51,152 nt of DNA from Mycobacterium sp. E1747 (GCF_001667775.1 NZ_LZJI01000231.1:1-51152), one strand, 5' to 3'; counted from the first letter of the stretch, positions 33,745 to 42,858 are shown. Numbers and translations: made by a program. Notes: generated from the letters alone by a model not told the origin.

Positions 33745-34653
33745 TTGACCGACCTGAAAAGCCTGGGCTACATCACCATTTCGACGAACGACATCGGCCG
33801 CTGGCGGCGATTCGCCTTCGGTGTCCTGGGTTTCGCCGAGGGTAAGGGCCCTGACTCCGAGGCGCTGTACCTGCGGATGGACGAGCGCGCCGCCCGGCTG
33901 ATCGTGGTGCCCGGCGAGACCGACCGGGTGCTGACGGTCGGCTGGGAGGTGCGGGACCGCCCGGCGCTGCAACGGGTCAAGGCGACCTTGGACGCCGCCG
34001 GCACCCCGTTCAAGCAACTGTCCGCCGACGAGGCCGAGGCCCGCCGCGTCGAAGAGGTCATCACCTTCGAGGACCCAGCCGGCACGACGCTCGAGGTGTT
34101 CCACGGTGCGGTGCTCGACCACAGCCCCGTCGTCACCCCGTTCGGTGCGAAATTCGTCACGGGCGACCAGGGCATGGGCCACGTCGTGGTGCCGGCGATG
34201 GACCCGAACGGGCTTTTCGACTTCTACACCGAGGTGCTGGGTTTCCGCACGCGCGGCGCGTTCCGGGTGCCGCTGCCGAAAGAATTTGGGCCCGTACGCG
34301 TTCGCTTCCTGGGCATCAACGAAAGACACCACAGCCTGGCGATCGTGCCGGCCGCACATCAGCGCGACCCGCGCCTGGTGCACATCATGGTGGAGGTCGA
34401 CAGCCTGGACGCCGTCGGGCAGGCGCTGGACCGCGTGAACGCCGAGGGCTTCCAGCTGTCCTCCACGCTGGGCCGGCACACGAACGACAAGATGGTGTCG
34501 TTCTACGTCCGCGCCCCCGGAGACTGGGACATCGAGTTCGGCACCGACGGCATGCGCGTCGACGAAACCTATTACACGGCAGAGGAAATCACCGCGGACA
34601 GCTACTGGGGTCATCAGTGGATCGGCGAAATGCCCGCGGCCATGCGGCTGTGA
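33745..34653 (+). CDS. Extradiol ring-cleavage dioxygenase (BphC/HsaC type)
   Basis: A 302-aa two-module vicinal-oxygen-chelate dioxygenase, the size of HsaC (300 aa). The Fe(II) ligands are His146 (GMGHVVVPA), His213 (LVHIMVEV) and Glu264 (DIEFGTDG); His195/196 (ERHHSLAI), His245 (LGRHTND) and Tyr254 complete the active site. It should open a catechol ring next to the hydroxyls using O2. Its TTG start has AGGAGAG upstream and lies 9 bases after the HsaA-like stop, so the pair is an operon performing hydroxylation then meta-cleavage. Confidence 0.92.
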   Translation: MTDLKSLGYITISTNDIGRWRRFAFGVLGFAEGKGPDSEALYLRMDERAARLIVVPGETDRVLTVGWEVRDRPALQRVKATLDAAGTPFKQLSADEAEARRVEEVITFEDPAGTTLEVFHGAVLDHSPVVTPFGAKFVTGDQGMGHVVVPAMDPNGLFDFYTEVLGFRTRGAFRVPLPKEFGPVRVRFLGINERHHSLAIVPAAHQRDPRLVHIMVEVDSLDAVGQALDRVNAEGFQLSSTLGRHTNDKMVSFYVRAPGDWDIEFGTDGMRVDETYYTAEEITADSYWGHQWIGEMPAAMRL

Positions 34654-34800
34654 GGCCGGATACCGACATCGCCTCTCGCGGTTGCGCCGGTGCTCATCAC
34701 GCCGGGCATCGACGCCGTCCATCGTTATCGGGCAGCCCTCTGTCGACTCTGCGGGACACCGGCGGCAGGCCGTCGAGTACCGGCGCCTACGGTGGCCCCC

Positions 34801-35586
34801 ATGCAGTTAGACGACCTTGACCTCACCGTCGCGCGCGCACGCAGGCATGCGCTCGGTGATATCCCCCGCCGGCCGGCGAGCAGCCCCCCCGACAAGATCG
34901 CGATCATCGACGGTGATGTCGTGCTCAGTTTCGCCGAGTTCGAGAACCTGGTGGACCGCGCGGCTGCGGCGTTGGGCGACAATGGCTTTCAAGCAGGCGA
35001 TCGGTTGGCGCTCTTGTCGCACAACTGCTGGCAATACGCCGTACTGGTATTCGCCACCGCACGGGCAGGGGTGGTCCTCGTCCCGATCAACTTCATGCTC
35101 ACCGCCGAGGAGGTCTGCTACCTGCTCGGCCACAGTGGCGCACGAGGATTCATCGTCGAAGCGGCCCTGACACCCACCTGCCGACCAAGCAATGCGACTG
35201 GGCGGATCGGTAACGACGAAGGCGGCGCTGCTGCCGCCCGGGCAGTCCGCGCCGACTGGCTGGCCCGACTTCGGCGAGTGGCTGCGCACCACATCGACGG
35301 CCCCACGCCCCCACATCGACGACGACCAACTGCTGCGGCTGATGTACACCAGCGGCACCGAATCGCGCCCCAAGGGCGCCATGCACACCAGCCGAACCCT
35401 GATGTGGAACTACGTCAGCACAATCCTGGCCGGCGACATGTCCGCCGACGATGTCGAGATCCATTCCCTGCCGTTCTACCACTGCGCACAACTCGACAAC
35501 TTCCTGGCCACCCGAAGAACCCCAGCGGCAAGCTGCTCAAACGCATGCTGCGCGAGCGATTCGGCCCGGGACCGGCTGATCGGTGA
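34801..35586 (+). pseudogene. FadD acyl-CoA synthetase, frameshifted and internally deleted
   Basis: Three collinear fragments of one FadD (about 500-550 aa). From ATG 34801 the N-terminus reads DKIAIIDGDVVLSFAEFENL and LALLSHNCWQYAVLVFA up to about 35160. The frame then shifts by about 35200, giving LLRLMYTSGTESRPKGAMHT (ATP P-loop) and SLPFYHCAQLDNFLA up to about 35510. A third frame holds only the end, KNPSGKLLKRMLRERFGPG, with stop at 35584-35586. Some 250 residues including the hinge and adenylate site are missing. It lies just before two acyl-CoA dehydrogenase genes, so it probably supplied their CoA substrate once. Confidence 0.85.
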
Positions 35587-35596
35587 AACGGGCGAG

Positions 35597-36751
35597 GTGG
35601 AAGATACGGTGGTGGCGTTCTCCCGGTTGATTCCCCCTGCCTCGATCGACCCGTTGTCGACGCAGCGGCTTCGCGACGAGGTGCGGCAGTTCCTGGACGA
35701 CCAGCGCACGGCCGGTGCGTTCACCCCGTCGGTGGACGCCTGGGTGTCGGGATGGGACGAAGAATTCACCGCCGCGCTCGCGGCGCGCGGCTGGTTGGGA
35801 ATGACGGTGCCGATCGAATATGGCGGCCACGGGCGTTCATTCCAGGAGCGGTTCGCCGTGACCGAGGAGCTGCTCGCTGCCGGCGCTCCCGTCGCTGCGC
35901 ACTGGATCGCCGACCGGCAGATCGTGCCGTCATTGCTGAAATACGGCACAGAGTCACAGAAGTTCGCTTTCCTGCCGCGGATCGTGCGCGGCGAGTGCTT
36001 CTTTGCCATCGGCATGAGCGAGCCGGAGTCGGGCTCCGACCTGGCCAGCGTGCGCACCAAGGCGCTGCCGGTCGACGGAGGCTGGTCGCTGACCGGGACC
36101 AAGGTGTGGACCTCGGGCGCACACCTCGCGCACGCGTTCATCGTGCTCGCCCGAACAGCGCCACTGGATCCAGAGCACCGGCACGCCGGACTGAGCCAGT
36201 TCATCGTCGACCTGCGCGGGCCCGGCGTCGACGTGCGCCCGATCGTCTCGATGAACGGCGTCCACCACTTCAACGAGGTGATACTCGATGAGGCGTTCGT
36301 TCCCGACGACATGGTCTTGGGCGCACTCGGTGACGGCTGGCGGCAGGTGACCTCCGAGCTGAGCTTCGAGCGCAGCGGACCCGAACGGTACCTGTCGACG
36401 TTTGTCCTGCTTGCCGCTTGCGCCGACCGGATGGCGGCGAACGCCATTCCCCGCGACGCCGAGCTGGGGAGGCTCGTTGCGCGGGTCACCGGTCTGCACC
36501 AGATGTCCACCGCGGTTGCCGGCGCGTTGGAACGGCGCGAGCCGGCCGACATCCCCGCCGCCCTGGTCAAGGTGCTCGGCACCACCACCGAAGGCGACAT
36601 CGCGGAGTTCGCCGACCTGCAGGACCCCCCCGATCGGATCTTCGCGGAGTTGGTGGGGGTTGCCGTGGACCAGCGGCCCGGGTTCACCCTGCGCGGCGGC
36701 ACCAATGAGGTGCTGCGCGGAGTCATCGCACGCGGATTGGGGCTGCGGTGA
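35597..36751 (+). CDS. Acyl-CoA dehydrogenase (FadE-like), subunit 1
   Basis: A 384-aa acyl-CoA dehydrogenase with AARGWLGMTVPIEYGG, FFAIGMSEPESGSDLASV (FAD/substrate segment), WTLTG-like WSLTGTKVWTSGAHLA and the C-terminal FTLRGGTNEVLRGVIARGLGLR. Alternative GTG starts at 35597, 35609 and 35612 lie 10-25 bases after the FadD remnant's stop; GGAAG favours 35609. The next gene starts within its stop (GTGA overlap), and together they look like the heterotetrameric FadE pairs (for example ChsE-type) that oxidise steroid side-chain or ring CoA thioesters. Confidence 0.88.
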   Translation: MEDTVVAFSRLIPPASIDPLSTQRLRDEVRQFLDDQRTAGAFTPSVDAWVSGWDEEFTAALAARGWLGMTVPIEYGGHGRSFQERFAVTEELLAAGAPVAAHWIADRQIVPSLLKYGTESQKFAFLPRIVRGECFFAIGMSEPESGSDLASVRTKALPVDGGWSLTGTKVWTSGAHLAHAFIVLARTAPLDPEHRHAGLSQFIVDLRGPGVDVRPIVSMNGVHHFNEVILDEAFVPDDMVLGALGDGWRQVTSELSFERSGPERYLSTFVLLAACADRMAANAIPRDAELGRLVARVTGLHQMSTAVAGALERREPADIPAALVKVLGTTTEGDIAEFADLQDPPDRIFAELVGVAVDQRPGFTLRGGTNEVLRGVIARGLGLR

Positions 36752-37770
36752 GCACTTGGCCGTCGGTCGACGAAGCCCTGGCCGACATGATGGGCGCCGT
36801 CTTTGCCGGTCACCGCGAAAAGCTCGCGGGCCAAACGATCGTCGAGCGGGGCTCTGACCTGTGGCACCAGCTCGATGAGCTCGGTCTTCTGCGCTTGACC
36901 GGTGCGGTCGAGCACGGCGGCAGCGGCGCTGGGTGGTACGAGGCCGCCGAGCTGCTGAAGGCGGCGGTGTGCAGCGGTATCCGAATCCCGCTGGCGGAGC
37001 ACGACTTGTTGGCATGCTGGCTCCTGGAGGCCAGCGGGTTGCCCGCCGACCGCGCGGTGCGGACGGTCTGCGTGGTCGACGCGCGCGGCGTCGCGACGCA
37101 CGTGCCGTGGGCGAGCACGGCCGAACGCGTCGTGATGGTATGGCGCGCCGACGGGCGATATCGCATCGCCGACGTCGCGGCCGAGGCGCTGACCATCACC
37201 CCCGGCGCCAACTTGATCGGCGAACCCCGCGACGCCGTGGCTGCCGAGCTCGCCGGCTTGCAGGGCGCACCCATCGGCCCGGCCCTGGTCAGCCAGCTAC
37301 GGCTGAAGTCGGGCTTGGTGCGGGCGATCCAGGTGTGTGCCGCCCTGGACGAAATACTGCGACTCTGCGTCGAGCACGTGACCTCGCGCTCCCAGTTCGG
37401 GCGCCCGCTGGCGAAATTCCAAGGCGTTGCGCACCTGGTATCCGACGTTGCCGCCGAGGCCGCGCTCGCCCGGGCCGCAACCGAGGCGGCGTTGACGGCC
37501 GCCGTCACAGAGTGGTCGAACCCGACCCTGGAATTCCTTGTGGCCGCGGCGCGTTCGTGTGCCGGCCACGCGACATCCGTGGTGGTGAGAAACGCCCACC
37601 AAGTGCACGGTGCCATCGGCACCACCCGTGAGCACCGGCTGCACGAATTCACCAGGGCTGCGCTGGCGTGGCGATCGGAGTTCGGTTCGATGCGCTATTG
37701 GGACGATGTCGTCGCCGATGCCGCAATGCGCGCGAGCGCCGGGGGTCTCTGGACTCTCATCACCGAGTAA
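36748..37770 (+). CDS. Acyl-CoA dehydrogenase (FadE-like), subunit 2
   Basis: A 340-aa shortened acyl-CoA dehydrogenase relative. The C-terminal helical domain keeps RSQFGRPLAKFQGVAHLVSD and the HGAIGTTREHRLHEFTRAALAW segment, while the N-terminal and middle parts are diverged and have no catalytic-Glu motif that I can place. This is usual for the partner subunit of alpha2-beta2 FadE enzymes. The GTG start overlaps the previous gene's stop by 4 bases (36748-36751), implying fixed stoichiometry. Confidence 0.86.
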   Translation: MSTWPSVDEALADMMGAVFAGHREKLAGQTIVERGSDLWHQLDELGLLRLTGAVEHGGSGAGWYEAAELLKAAVCSGIRIPLAEHDLLACWLLEASGLPADRAVRTVCVVDARGVATHVPWASTAERVVMVWRADGRYRIADVAAEALTITPGANLIGEPRDAVAAELAGLQGAPIGPALVSQLRLKSGLVRAIQVCAALDEILRLCVEHVTSRSQFGRPLAKFQGVAHLVSDVAAEAALARAATEAALTAAVTEWSNPTLEFLVAAARSCAGHATSVVVRNAHQVHGAIGTTREHRLHEFTRAALAWRSEFGSMRYWDDVVADAAMRASAGGLWTLITE

Positions 37771-37822
37771 CGAGACGGATACCCTCAATGGCACGATAAT
37801 TCGACGTTCGGCGGGTTGAGGG

Positions 37823-38113
37823 TCAGGCGGTTTCGTCGACGATCGGCAGCTCTCCGGCCGCGACGGCATCCTCGATCGATTCCCGCAATGCCGAGCAGGC
37901 CAGGAACACCCCGCGATCATTGCCAGCGATCCGGGCGGCGTCCTCACGCTCGACACAGCGGGCCGTCGCGTCGGCGTTCCACTGCACGCTGGTCTGATTC
38001 CAACTACTTTTGCGAGCAAGTACCCGCGCCCCGCACCTGCGGCATCCCACGGCGCGCATCGGCATCTCGTCAAGGCGATTGTCTTGCCGCACAGACGAAT
38101 CGAGCGACATCAT
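37823..38113 (-). CDS. Small Cys4 (ferredoxin/zinc-ribbon-like) protein next to KshA homologue
   Basis: A 96-aa protein with Cys24 and Cys27 in GCRRCGARVLARKSSW, plus Cys53 and Cys73, and a helical C-terminal part FLACSALRESIEDAVAAG. The CxxC...RKSSW..TSVQW pattern recurs in actinobacterial proteins found beside Rieske oxygenases and often annotated as ferredoxin, although the cysteine spacing is not that of a known Fe-S ferredoxin. Start ATG at 38113 (or 38110) is 5 bases after the Rieske stop, so the two are one operon. Possible metal-binding or electron-transfer helper; function unproven. Confidence 0.72.
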   Translation of the reverse strand: MMSLDSSVRQDNRLDEMPMRAVGCRRCGARVLARKSSWNQTSVQWNADATARCVEREDAARIAGNDRGVFLACSALRESIEDAVAAGELPIVDETA

Positions 38114-38118
38114 CGCAC

Positions 38119-39249
38119 CTAGCCGGCGCCCTGGGCGGCCATGTTCGCCTCGACCTCTTTCATCCACGCCTCATAGGGCCGGGTGGTGTCGAGCTCGAAC
38201 TCGAAGCGGTCCACCATATCCGGTTCAACGTCGGCGTCGTCGACGTAGAACTGCTGATACCAACGACGTAGCTGGTAGACCGGCCCGTCCTCCTCGACCA
38301 GAAGCGGGTTGTCGATGCGCGCCTTGTGCCGCCAGATCTGCACGTCCTGCTCGAAGCCGATCTTGACGAAGTCGCCCAGGCTGATCGCGGTCTTGAGCGC
38401 CTCATCGCCGGGTAACTTGTCCGACTTCTTGACGATGATCCCATATTGCAGCACAAAGGAATTCGAGTCGATCGGATAATGACAGTTGATCAGGATCGTC
38501 TTGGCGTCGCCGTCCGTGTAGTGGTAGGTCAGGTCGTCGATCATGAAGGACGGCCCATAGTAGGACGCCACCGACGTGGTCCCCAGCATCGTGGTCCCTT
38601 CGGGGCTACCGATGTCGGGACGACTCCCGCCGTTCATGTACTGAGTGGCCACGTGCCCCTCGAAGATGTTCTTGAAATACGTGGGCAACGAGCCGTGGAT
38701 GTAGAAGAAGTGGGCCATGTCCACCACGTTGTCGATGATCTCGCGACAATTGGTCTGCACGACCGTGGTGTACCAGTGCCAGTCGGTCCACTCGTCGCTG
38801 GTGGCACCCTCGATGCGCGGGATCGTGACCTCCGCGGGCGGCGGTTTGCGCTCCGGGTCGTTCCACACGAACAACATCCCGTCCTGCTGCAGCGTGGTCC
38901 AGGACGAAATGCGTGCCAGCTTCGGCGTGCGGCGGCTGTAGGGCACCTGCTTGCACCGCCCGTCACCGCCCCAGCGCCAGTCGTGGAAGGGACAGGCGAT
39001 CTCATCCCCCTTGACCTCGCCCTGCGAGAGATCACCGCCCATGTGGCGGCAGAAGGCGTCAAGGACGTTGAGGGTGCCGTTCGCGCTGCGGAAGACGACG
39101 AGCTTTTGCCCGAAGGCGTTGATCGCGTGCGGCTTGCCGTCACCGAAATCCCGAATCAGGCCCAGGCAGTGCCAGCCCCGAGCGAACCGCGTCGGCACGG
39201 CTTGCGCTTCGATCTGCCGAACTTCGTCTGCCTCGGACTGCGTCGTCAT
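38119..39249 (-). CDS. Rieske oxygenase, KshA-like (3-ketosteroid 9-alpha-hydroxylase family)
   Basis: A 376-aa Rieske non-haem iron oxygenase very like KshA (386 aa). The 2Fe-2S ligands are Cys67/His69 and Cys86/His89 (FCRHMGGDLSQG and CPFHDWRWGGDGRCK). The mononuclear iron site includes His180 and His185 in DNVVDMAHFFYIHGSLPTYF. Segments such as GPSFMIDDL, INCHYP and VYQLRRWYQQFYVD also match KshA. It would 9-hydroxylate a steroid or act on a related ring with electrons from a KshB-type reductase not found here. ATG at 39249 chosen because the family start begins there; the frame is open to 39456. Confidence 0.9.
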   Translation of the reverse strand: MTTQSEADEVRQIEAQAVPTRFARGWHCLGLIRDFGDGKPHAINAFGQKLVVFRSANGTLNVLDAFCRHMGGDLSQGEVKGDEIACPFHDWRWGGDGRCKQVPYSRRTPKLARISSWTTLQQDGMLFVWNDPERKPPPAEVTIPRIEGATSDEWTDWHWYTTVVQTNCREIIDNVVDMAHFFYIHGSLPTYFKNIFEGHVATQYMNGGSRPDIGSPEGTTMLGTTSVASYYGPSFMIDDLTYHYTDGDAKTILINCHYPIDSNSFVLQYGIIVKKSDKLPGDEALKTAISLGDFVKIGFEQDVQIWRHKARIDNPLLVEEDGPVYQLRRWYQQFYVDDADVEPDMVDRFEFELDTTRPYEAWMKEVEANMAAQGAG

Positions 39250-39308
39250 GGGGACGATTAAACTCCCGTCGGCCCGTTCGTGGGGCCGCTTGTCCCTGCC
39301 GTAACCGA

Positions 39309-40199
39309 TTACCTGACAGTCAGCCCGCGCTTGCGCACCCACAGCACTGCGGCGCCCGTGCCGAAGAGCCAGACGACCACGGAAATCGCCAGGTGCACGA
39401 AGCTCTTGGTGTCGCGCCCGAACACCGGCCAGATCATCGCGGGCACCTTCGTCCAAAGCACCTTGTGCTCAACCCCGTTCATCGGGTCGGCGACGTAGTA
39501 CAACGCGTACGGCAGGGTCAGGACCGCCAGCCAACTGCCCGTGCGGCGCCGGTCGCTGCGCTGGCGCCAGCGCCGGATCAGCGGTTCGACGCTGACCGGG
39601 TGCAGCACCGAGATCAGGTTGCCCAGCCCGAGCCAGGACACGATGGGCACGGCGACGGTGGGGATCGTGATCCCCAGCCGCCCCGGCGTTTCCAACCACA
39701 GCGTCAACACCATCGCCGCCAGCAGGGTGGGCAGCCCGACGATGGCAAGCAGGGCAAGGTTTTTGATCAGCAGGATCCGCCAGAACGGCACGCCGCCGGA
39801 CAGGCCCGCCAGCACGCGGTAGTGGTCGGCGCCGAACAGATTGGTGGTGGTGACGTCGGCCAGCACCCACGACGAGAAGTACGTGCCCACCAGGATCACC
39901 CAGTCGGTGTGGTGGCGGCCGACGGCCAGCGGCTGCACCAGCAACCACGCCGCGGCGAAGACCACGTTGGCGACCACGCCCATCAGCCAGGTGCGCGGTG
40001 CGGTGAACGCCCACCGGATCTCCGCGGCCACCGCCGCAAGGCCCGGCTTCTGGAAGTCTTTGGCGGCCCGCCGGGCGGCGTCCGGGCGGGTGGCCGACGC
40101 GCGCACGGCGGCGCGCAGGGCGGCACGCACGCGGGGGTGCATCGAGCGCTGCAGTTCCGCGACGCGGTCGATGCGATCGCTGTGGGGCGAGGCGACCAA
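39309..40199 (-). CDS. Integral membrane protein of unknown function
   Basis: A 296-aa protein: a basic cytoplasmic N-terminus of about 60 residues, then about six membrane segments (TWLMGVVANVVFAAAWLLV, ILLIKNLALLAIVGLPTLLAAMVL, AVPIVSWLGLGNLISVL, WLAVLTLPYALYYV, FVHLAISVVVWLFGTGAAVL). The layout resembles the permease part of ABC-2 exporters, but no ATPase is adjacent. TTG at 40199 has AGGAG 8 bases upstream and is preferred over TTG 40217. Divergent from the FAD oxidoreductase, 69 bp apart. Confidence 0.72.
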   Translation of the reverse strand: MVASPHSDRIDRVAELQRSMHPRVRAALRAAVRASATRPDAARRAAKDFQKPGLAAVAAEIRWAFTAPRTWLMGVVANVVFAAAWLLVQPLAVGRHHTDWVILVGTYFSSWVLADVTTTNLFGADHYRVLAGLSGGVPFWRILLIKNLALLAIVGLPTLLAAMVLTLWLETPGRLGITIPTVAVPIVSWLGLGNLISVLHPVSVEPLIRRWRQRSDRRRTGSWLAVLTLPYALYYVADPMNGVEHKVLWTKVPAMIWPVFGRDTKSFVHLAISVVVWLFGTGAAVLWVRKRGLTVR

Positions 40200-40268
40200 G
40201 GGACTTGCTCCTGGCAATCGATCGGTCAGTGGACGAACCCGAAATCCATCCCAGGGCAGGATAGCGAC

Positions 40269-41393
40269 ATGAACCGCAAGCGTGTCGTCATTGCCGGCCT
40301 CGGAGACGCGGGCGTGTTGGCCGCGATCCGGCTATCCGTGCACGCTGACGTCGTCGGCATTTCCGTCAAGCCCGCGCTGGTCAGCGGCCAGGAGCTTGGC
40401 GTCCGGCTGTCCCGCCCGGACGATTGGGCCCGTGACTACTGGATTCCGTTCGACAGGTTCCGCCGCCTGGACCGGGTGCGCACGGTGCAGGCCCAGCTGA
40501 CCGGCCTGGATCTGGACACCCGCGCCGTGCTGGGTAAACGCGTCGACGGCTCGCCATTCGTCGAGGAGTTCGACGCGTTGATCATCTCGACCGGGGTCAG
40601 CAACGGCTTCTGGCGGCGCCCGACGATGCAAACGGCCGCCGAGGTCGGCGCGGAGCTGCGCGCGGCTCACGACCGGCTGGCGGCCGCCGAGTCGGTCGTC
40701 GTCGTGGGCGGCGGCGCGGCGGCGGTCTCCAGCGCGCTGAACCTGGCCACCACCTGGCCGAGCAAGCGGATCGACCTGTACTTCCCCGGACCACGCGCCT
40801 TGAGGGAGTACCACCCGCGAAGTTGGGACAGGATTCGGCGGCGACTCGCCGGCCTGGGCGTAGGTATCCATTCCGGCCACCGTGCCGTACTACCCGACGG
40901 TTTCGCCGGCGAGGAGATCACCGGCGAGCCGGTGCGCTGGAGCACCGGGCAAGCCCCGGCGTCCGCCGACGCCGTGCTGTGGGCGATCGGGCGGGTGCGG
41001 CCCAACACCGATTGGCTGCCACCGGAGTTACTCGACGAGCGCGGGTTCGTGCGGGTGACGCCGGAGCTGCGGGTGCCCGGACAGCGCGGTGTCTTCGCGG
41101 TCGGTGACGTCGCGGCGACCGATCCGCTGCGCAGCTCGGCCCGCAACCGCGGCGATGCGCTGGTGGCCCGAAACGTCCGCGCCGAGTTCGGCGACGGCCG
41201 GCTGCGGACCTACCGGGCGCCGACGCGGCGGTGGGGTTCGCTGGTGGGCGTCCAACCTGACGGGCTGGAGGTCTTCCTGCCCACCGGCCACGCGTTCCGC
41301 TTCCCCACGTGGTCGGTCGACAAGGTGGTGATGCCCTGGATCGTGCGGTGGGGCATGTATCGCGGTGTGCGGGAGAACAATCCGCTGGGTTAG
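40269..41393 (+). CDS. FAD/NAD(P)-dependent oxidoreductase (AIF/NDH-2-like)
   Basis: A 374-aa two-dinucleotide-binding-domain flavoprotein: FAD motif VVIAGLGDAGVLAA (residues 5-18), NAD(P) motif VVVVGGGAAAVSSALNL (near 143) and the C-terminal FAD motif GVFAVGDVAATD. Related proteins are type II NADH dehydrogenases and AMID/FSP1-type quinone reductases. The C-terminus ending PWIVRWGMYRGVRENNPLG could form a membrane-associating helix. AGGA precedes the ATG at 40269. Convergent with the multicopper oxidase gene. Confidence 0.87.
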   Translation: MNRKRVVIAGLGDAGVLAAIRLSVHADVVGISVKPALVSGQELGVRLSRPDDWARDYWIPFDRFRRLDRVRTVQAQLTGLDLDTRAVLGKRVDGSPFVEEFDALIISTGVSNGFWRRPTMQTAAEVGAELRAAHDRLAAAESVVVVGGGAAAVSSALNLATTWPSKRIDLYFPGPRALREYHPRSWDRIRRRLAGLGVGIHSGHRAVLPDGFAGEEITGEPVRWSTGQAPASADAVLWAIGRVRPNTDWLPPELLDERGFVRVTPELRVPGQRGVFAVGDVAATDPLRSSARNRGDALVARNVRAEFGDGRLRTYRAPTRRWGSLVGVQPDGLEVFLPTGHAFRFPTWSVDKVVMPWIVRWGMYRGVRENNPLG

Positions 41394-41405
41394 GGGGCGG
41401 CCGAG

Positions 41406-42857
41406 TCAGGCGCAGTTGAGCAGCAGCATGAGTCCGTAGTCCATGTGGATCTGCTGGTGGCAATGCAGCAGCGACAGCCCGGGCTGATTGGCGACGAAGT
41501 CGACGTCCATGCTCTGGTAGCCGCCTAACATCGCGACGTCCTTGCGGACGCCCGCCGTTGGCGTGCCGGCGAATTGGGTGATTTCGAAGGTGTGCCGGTG
41601 CAGGTGCATCGGGTGCAGGTCGTCGCTGGCGTTGCGCAAGCGCAGCCGGTAGCGCTGGCCCCGCTGCACGTCGAGCACCGGCCCGTTGCCGTCCATGGAA
41701 AACGGCGTGCCGTTGAAGGTCCAGACGTTGAACCCGGCGTCGGCGGCGTTGCGCTTCTCGATCAACAACTCGATGGTGCGGTCGGGCGGCGGGACGGGCG
41801 CCGGCCGCGCGAACAGCCGGTAGTCCCATGTGAACGCCGGCGGCGCGGTCCACTGCGGCTCCCCGGCCCGTCCGGCGTATTCGACGACCGTTCCCATGCC
41901 GTGGTTGCGGTCGTCGTCGGACAGGTCGCCCAGCACCCAGATCCCCGGCTGCGTCATGTCGACGAGCGCGGAGACGCGTTCCCCGGCGCCCAGCCACAGC
42001 ACCGGCACCGGCGCCGGGTTGGGCACCGGGTTGCCGTCCATCGCGATCACGTTGAAGGTGTGCCCGGGCAGCGCCAGGCTGCGCGTCTCGGTAGCGCTGC
42101 CGTTCAGCACGTGCAGCAGGACCCTTTCGCCGGTTCGCACGCGGATCGGATCGCCATGACCGAGCATGCGGCCGTTGACGGCGAACGCCCCGTAACTCAC
42201 CTCTTTCCCGCGCGGGTCGCCCCGGGCCAGCGAGGCCGCCATCGCCGATTCGCCCCGCTCCCGCAGTTCCGGCTCCTGCCCGCCGGGCAGGAAATCACTG
42301 GCCATGTCGCCACCTCGGCTGAACGAGGGCTCGAACTCCTTGAGCGTCAAGAAGATTTCTTGGTCGTAGCCGCCGGTGTTCTGCCGGGGCTCGATGTAGA
42401 CCGGGCCGACCAGTCCGGTGTATTGGCCGCGGGACAGGTCGGAGCGCGGCACCACGTGCGTGTGATAGAAGCGAAACCCCGCCGGGCCGGGAACGAAGGA
42501 GACCCGCCGCATGCCGTGCGCGGGCACGTAGGGCGTTCCCTCCTCGGCCGCGCCGTCGACGTCGACGCCCAGCCGCTGACCGTGCCAGTGCAACTGCTCG
42601 GGGGAATCGGTGTCGTTGAAGACGTCCACCGTTGTCGGCTGGCCCTCCTTGAATCGCAGCAGCGGTCCGGGAAACTGCCCGTTGTAGGTCAGCGTCGACA
42701 CGACGCGGCCGGGCGCCAATTCGACTGCGCCCGTGCCGATTCGCAACATGTAATCGGCCTTTCCACCGGGCGGTGCGGGGCGCGCGCACGCTCCCCCGCT
42801 CGCGGCGAGCGCGGCCAGGCCGCCCCATTTGAAGAAGTCACGCCGATCCAGCGCCAC
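41406..42857 (-). CDS. Multicopper oxidase (Tat-exported)
   Basis: A 483-aa three-cupredoxin-domain oxidase. All four copper motifs are present: LHWHGQRLG, FYHTHVVP, HPMHLHRHTFE and HCHQQIHMDYG, giving complete type 1, 2 and 3 sites. The N-terminus has a twin-arginine signal (RRDFFKWGG) followed by LAASGGACA, which could be a lipobox. It should act outside the membrane, oxidising Cu(I), metal ions or phenols with O2. The GTG at 42857 follows the ArsR-ArsC fusion stop by one base, so it is in a metalloid-controlled operon. Confidence 0.92.
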   Translation of the reverse strand: MALDRRDFFKWGGLAALAASGGACARPAPPGGKADYMLRIGTGAVELAPGRVVSTLTYNGQFPGPLLRFKEGQPTTVDVFNDTDSPEQLHWHGQRLGVDVDGAAEEGTPYVPAHGMRRVSFVPGPAGFRFYHTHVVPRSDLSRGQYTGLVGPVYIEPRQNTGGYDQEIFLTLKEFEPSFSRGGDMASDFLPGGQEPELRERGESAMAASLARGDPRGKEVSYGAFAVNGRMLGHGDPIRVRTGERVLLHVLNGSATETRSLALPGHTFNVIAMDGNPVPNPAPVPVLWLGAGERVSALVDMTQPGIWVLGDLSDDDRNHGMGTVVEYAGRAGEPQWTAPPAFTWDYRLFARPAPVPPPDRTIELLIEKRNAADAGFNVWTFNGTPFSMDGNGPVLDVQRGQRYRLRLRNASDDLHPMHLHRHTFEITQFAGTPTAGVRKDVAMLGGYQSMDVDFVANQPGLSLLHCHQQIHMDYGLMLLLNCA

Positions 42858-42858
42858 G

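Noticed and set aside
33244..34722. A 492-codon minus-strand open frame
   Set aside because: Antisense to the HsaA-like and HsaC-like genes, both of which have clear active-site residues and ribosome-binding sites.
39393..40268. N-terminal extension of the FAD oxidoreductase frame
   Set aside because: The extension is antisense to the membrane protein; the FAD motif begins directly after ATG 40269, which has its own ribosome-binding site.
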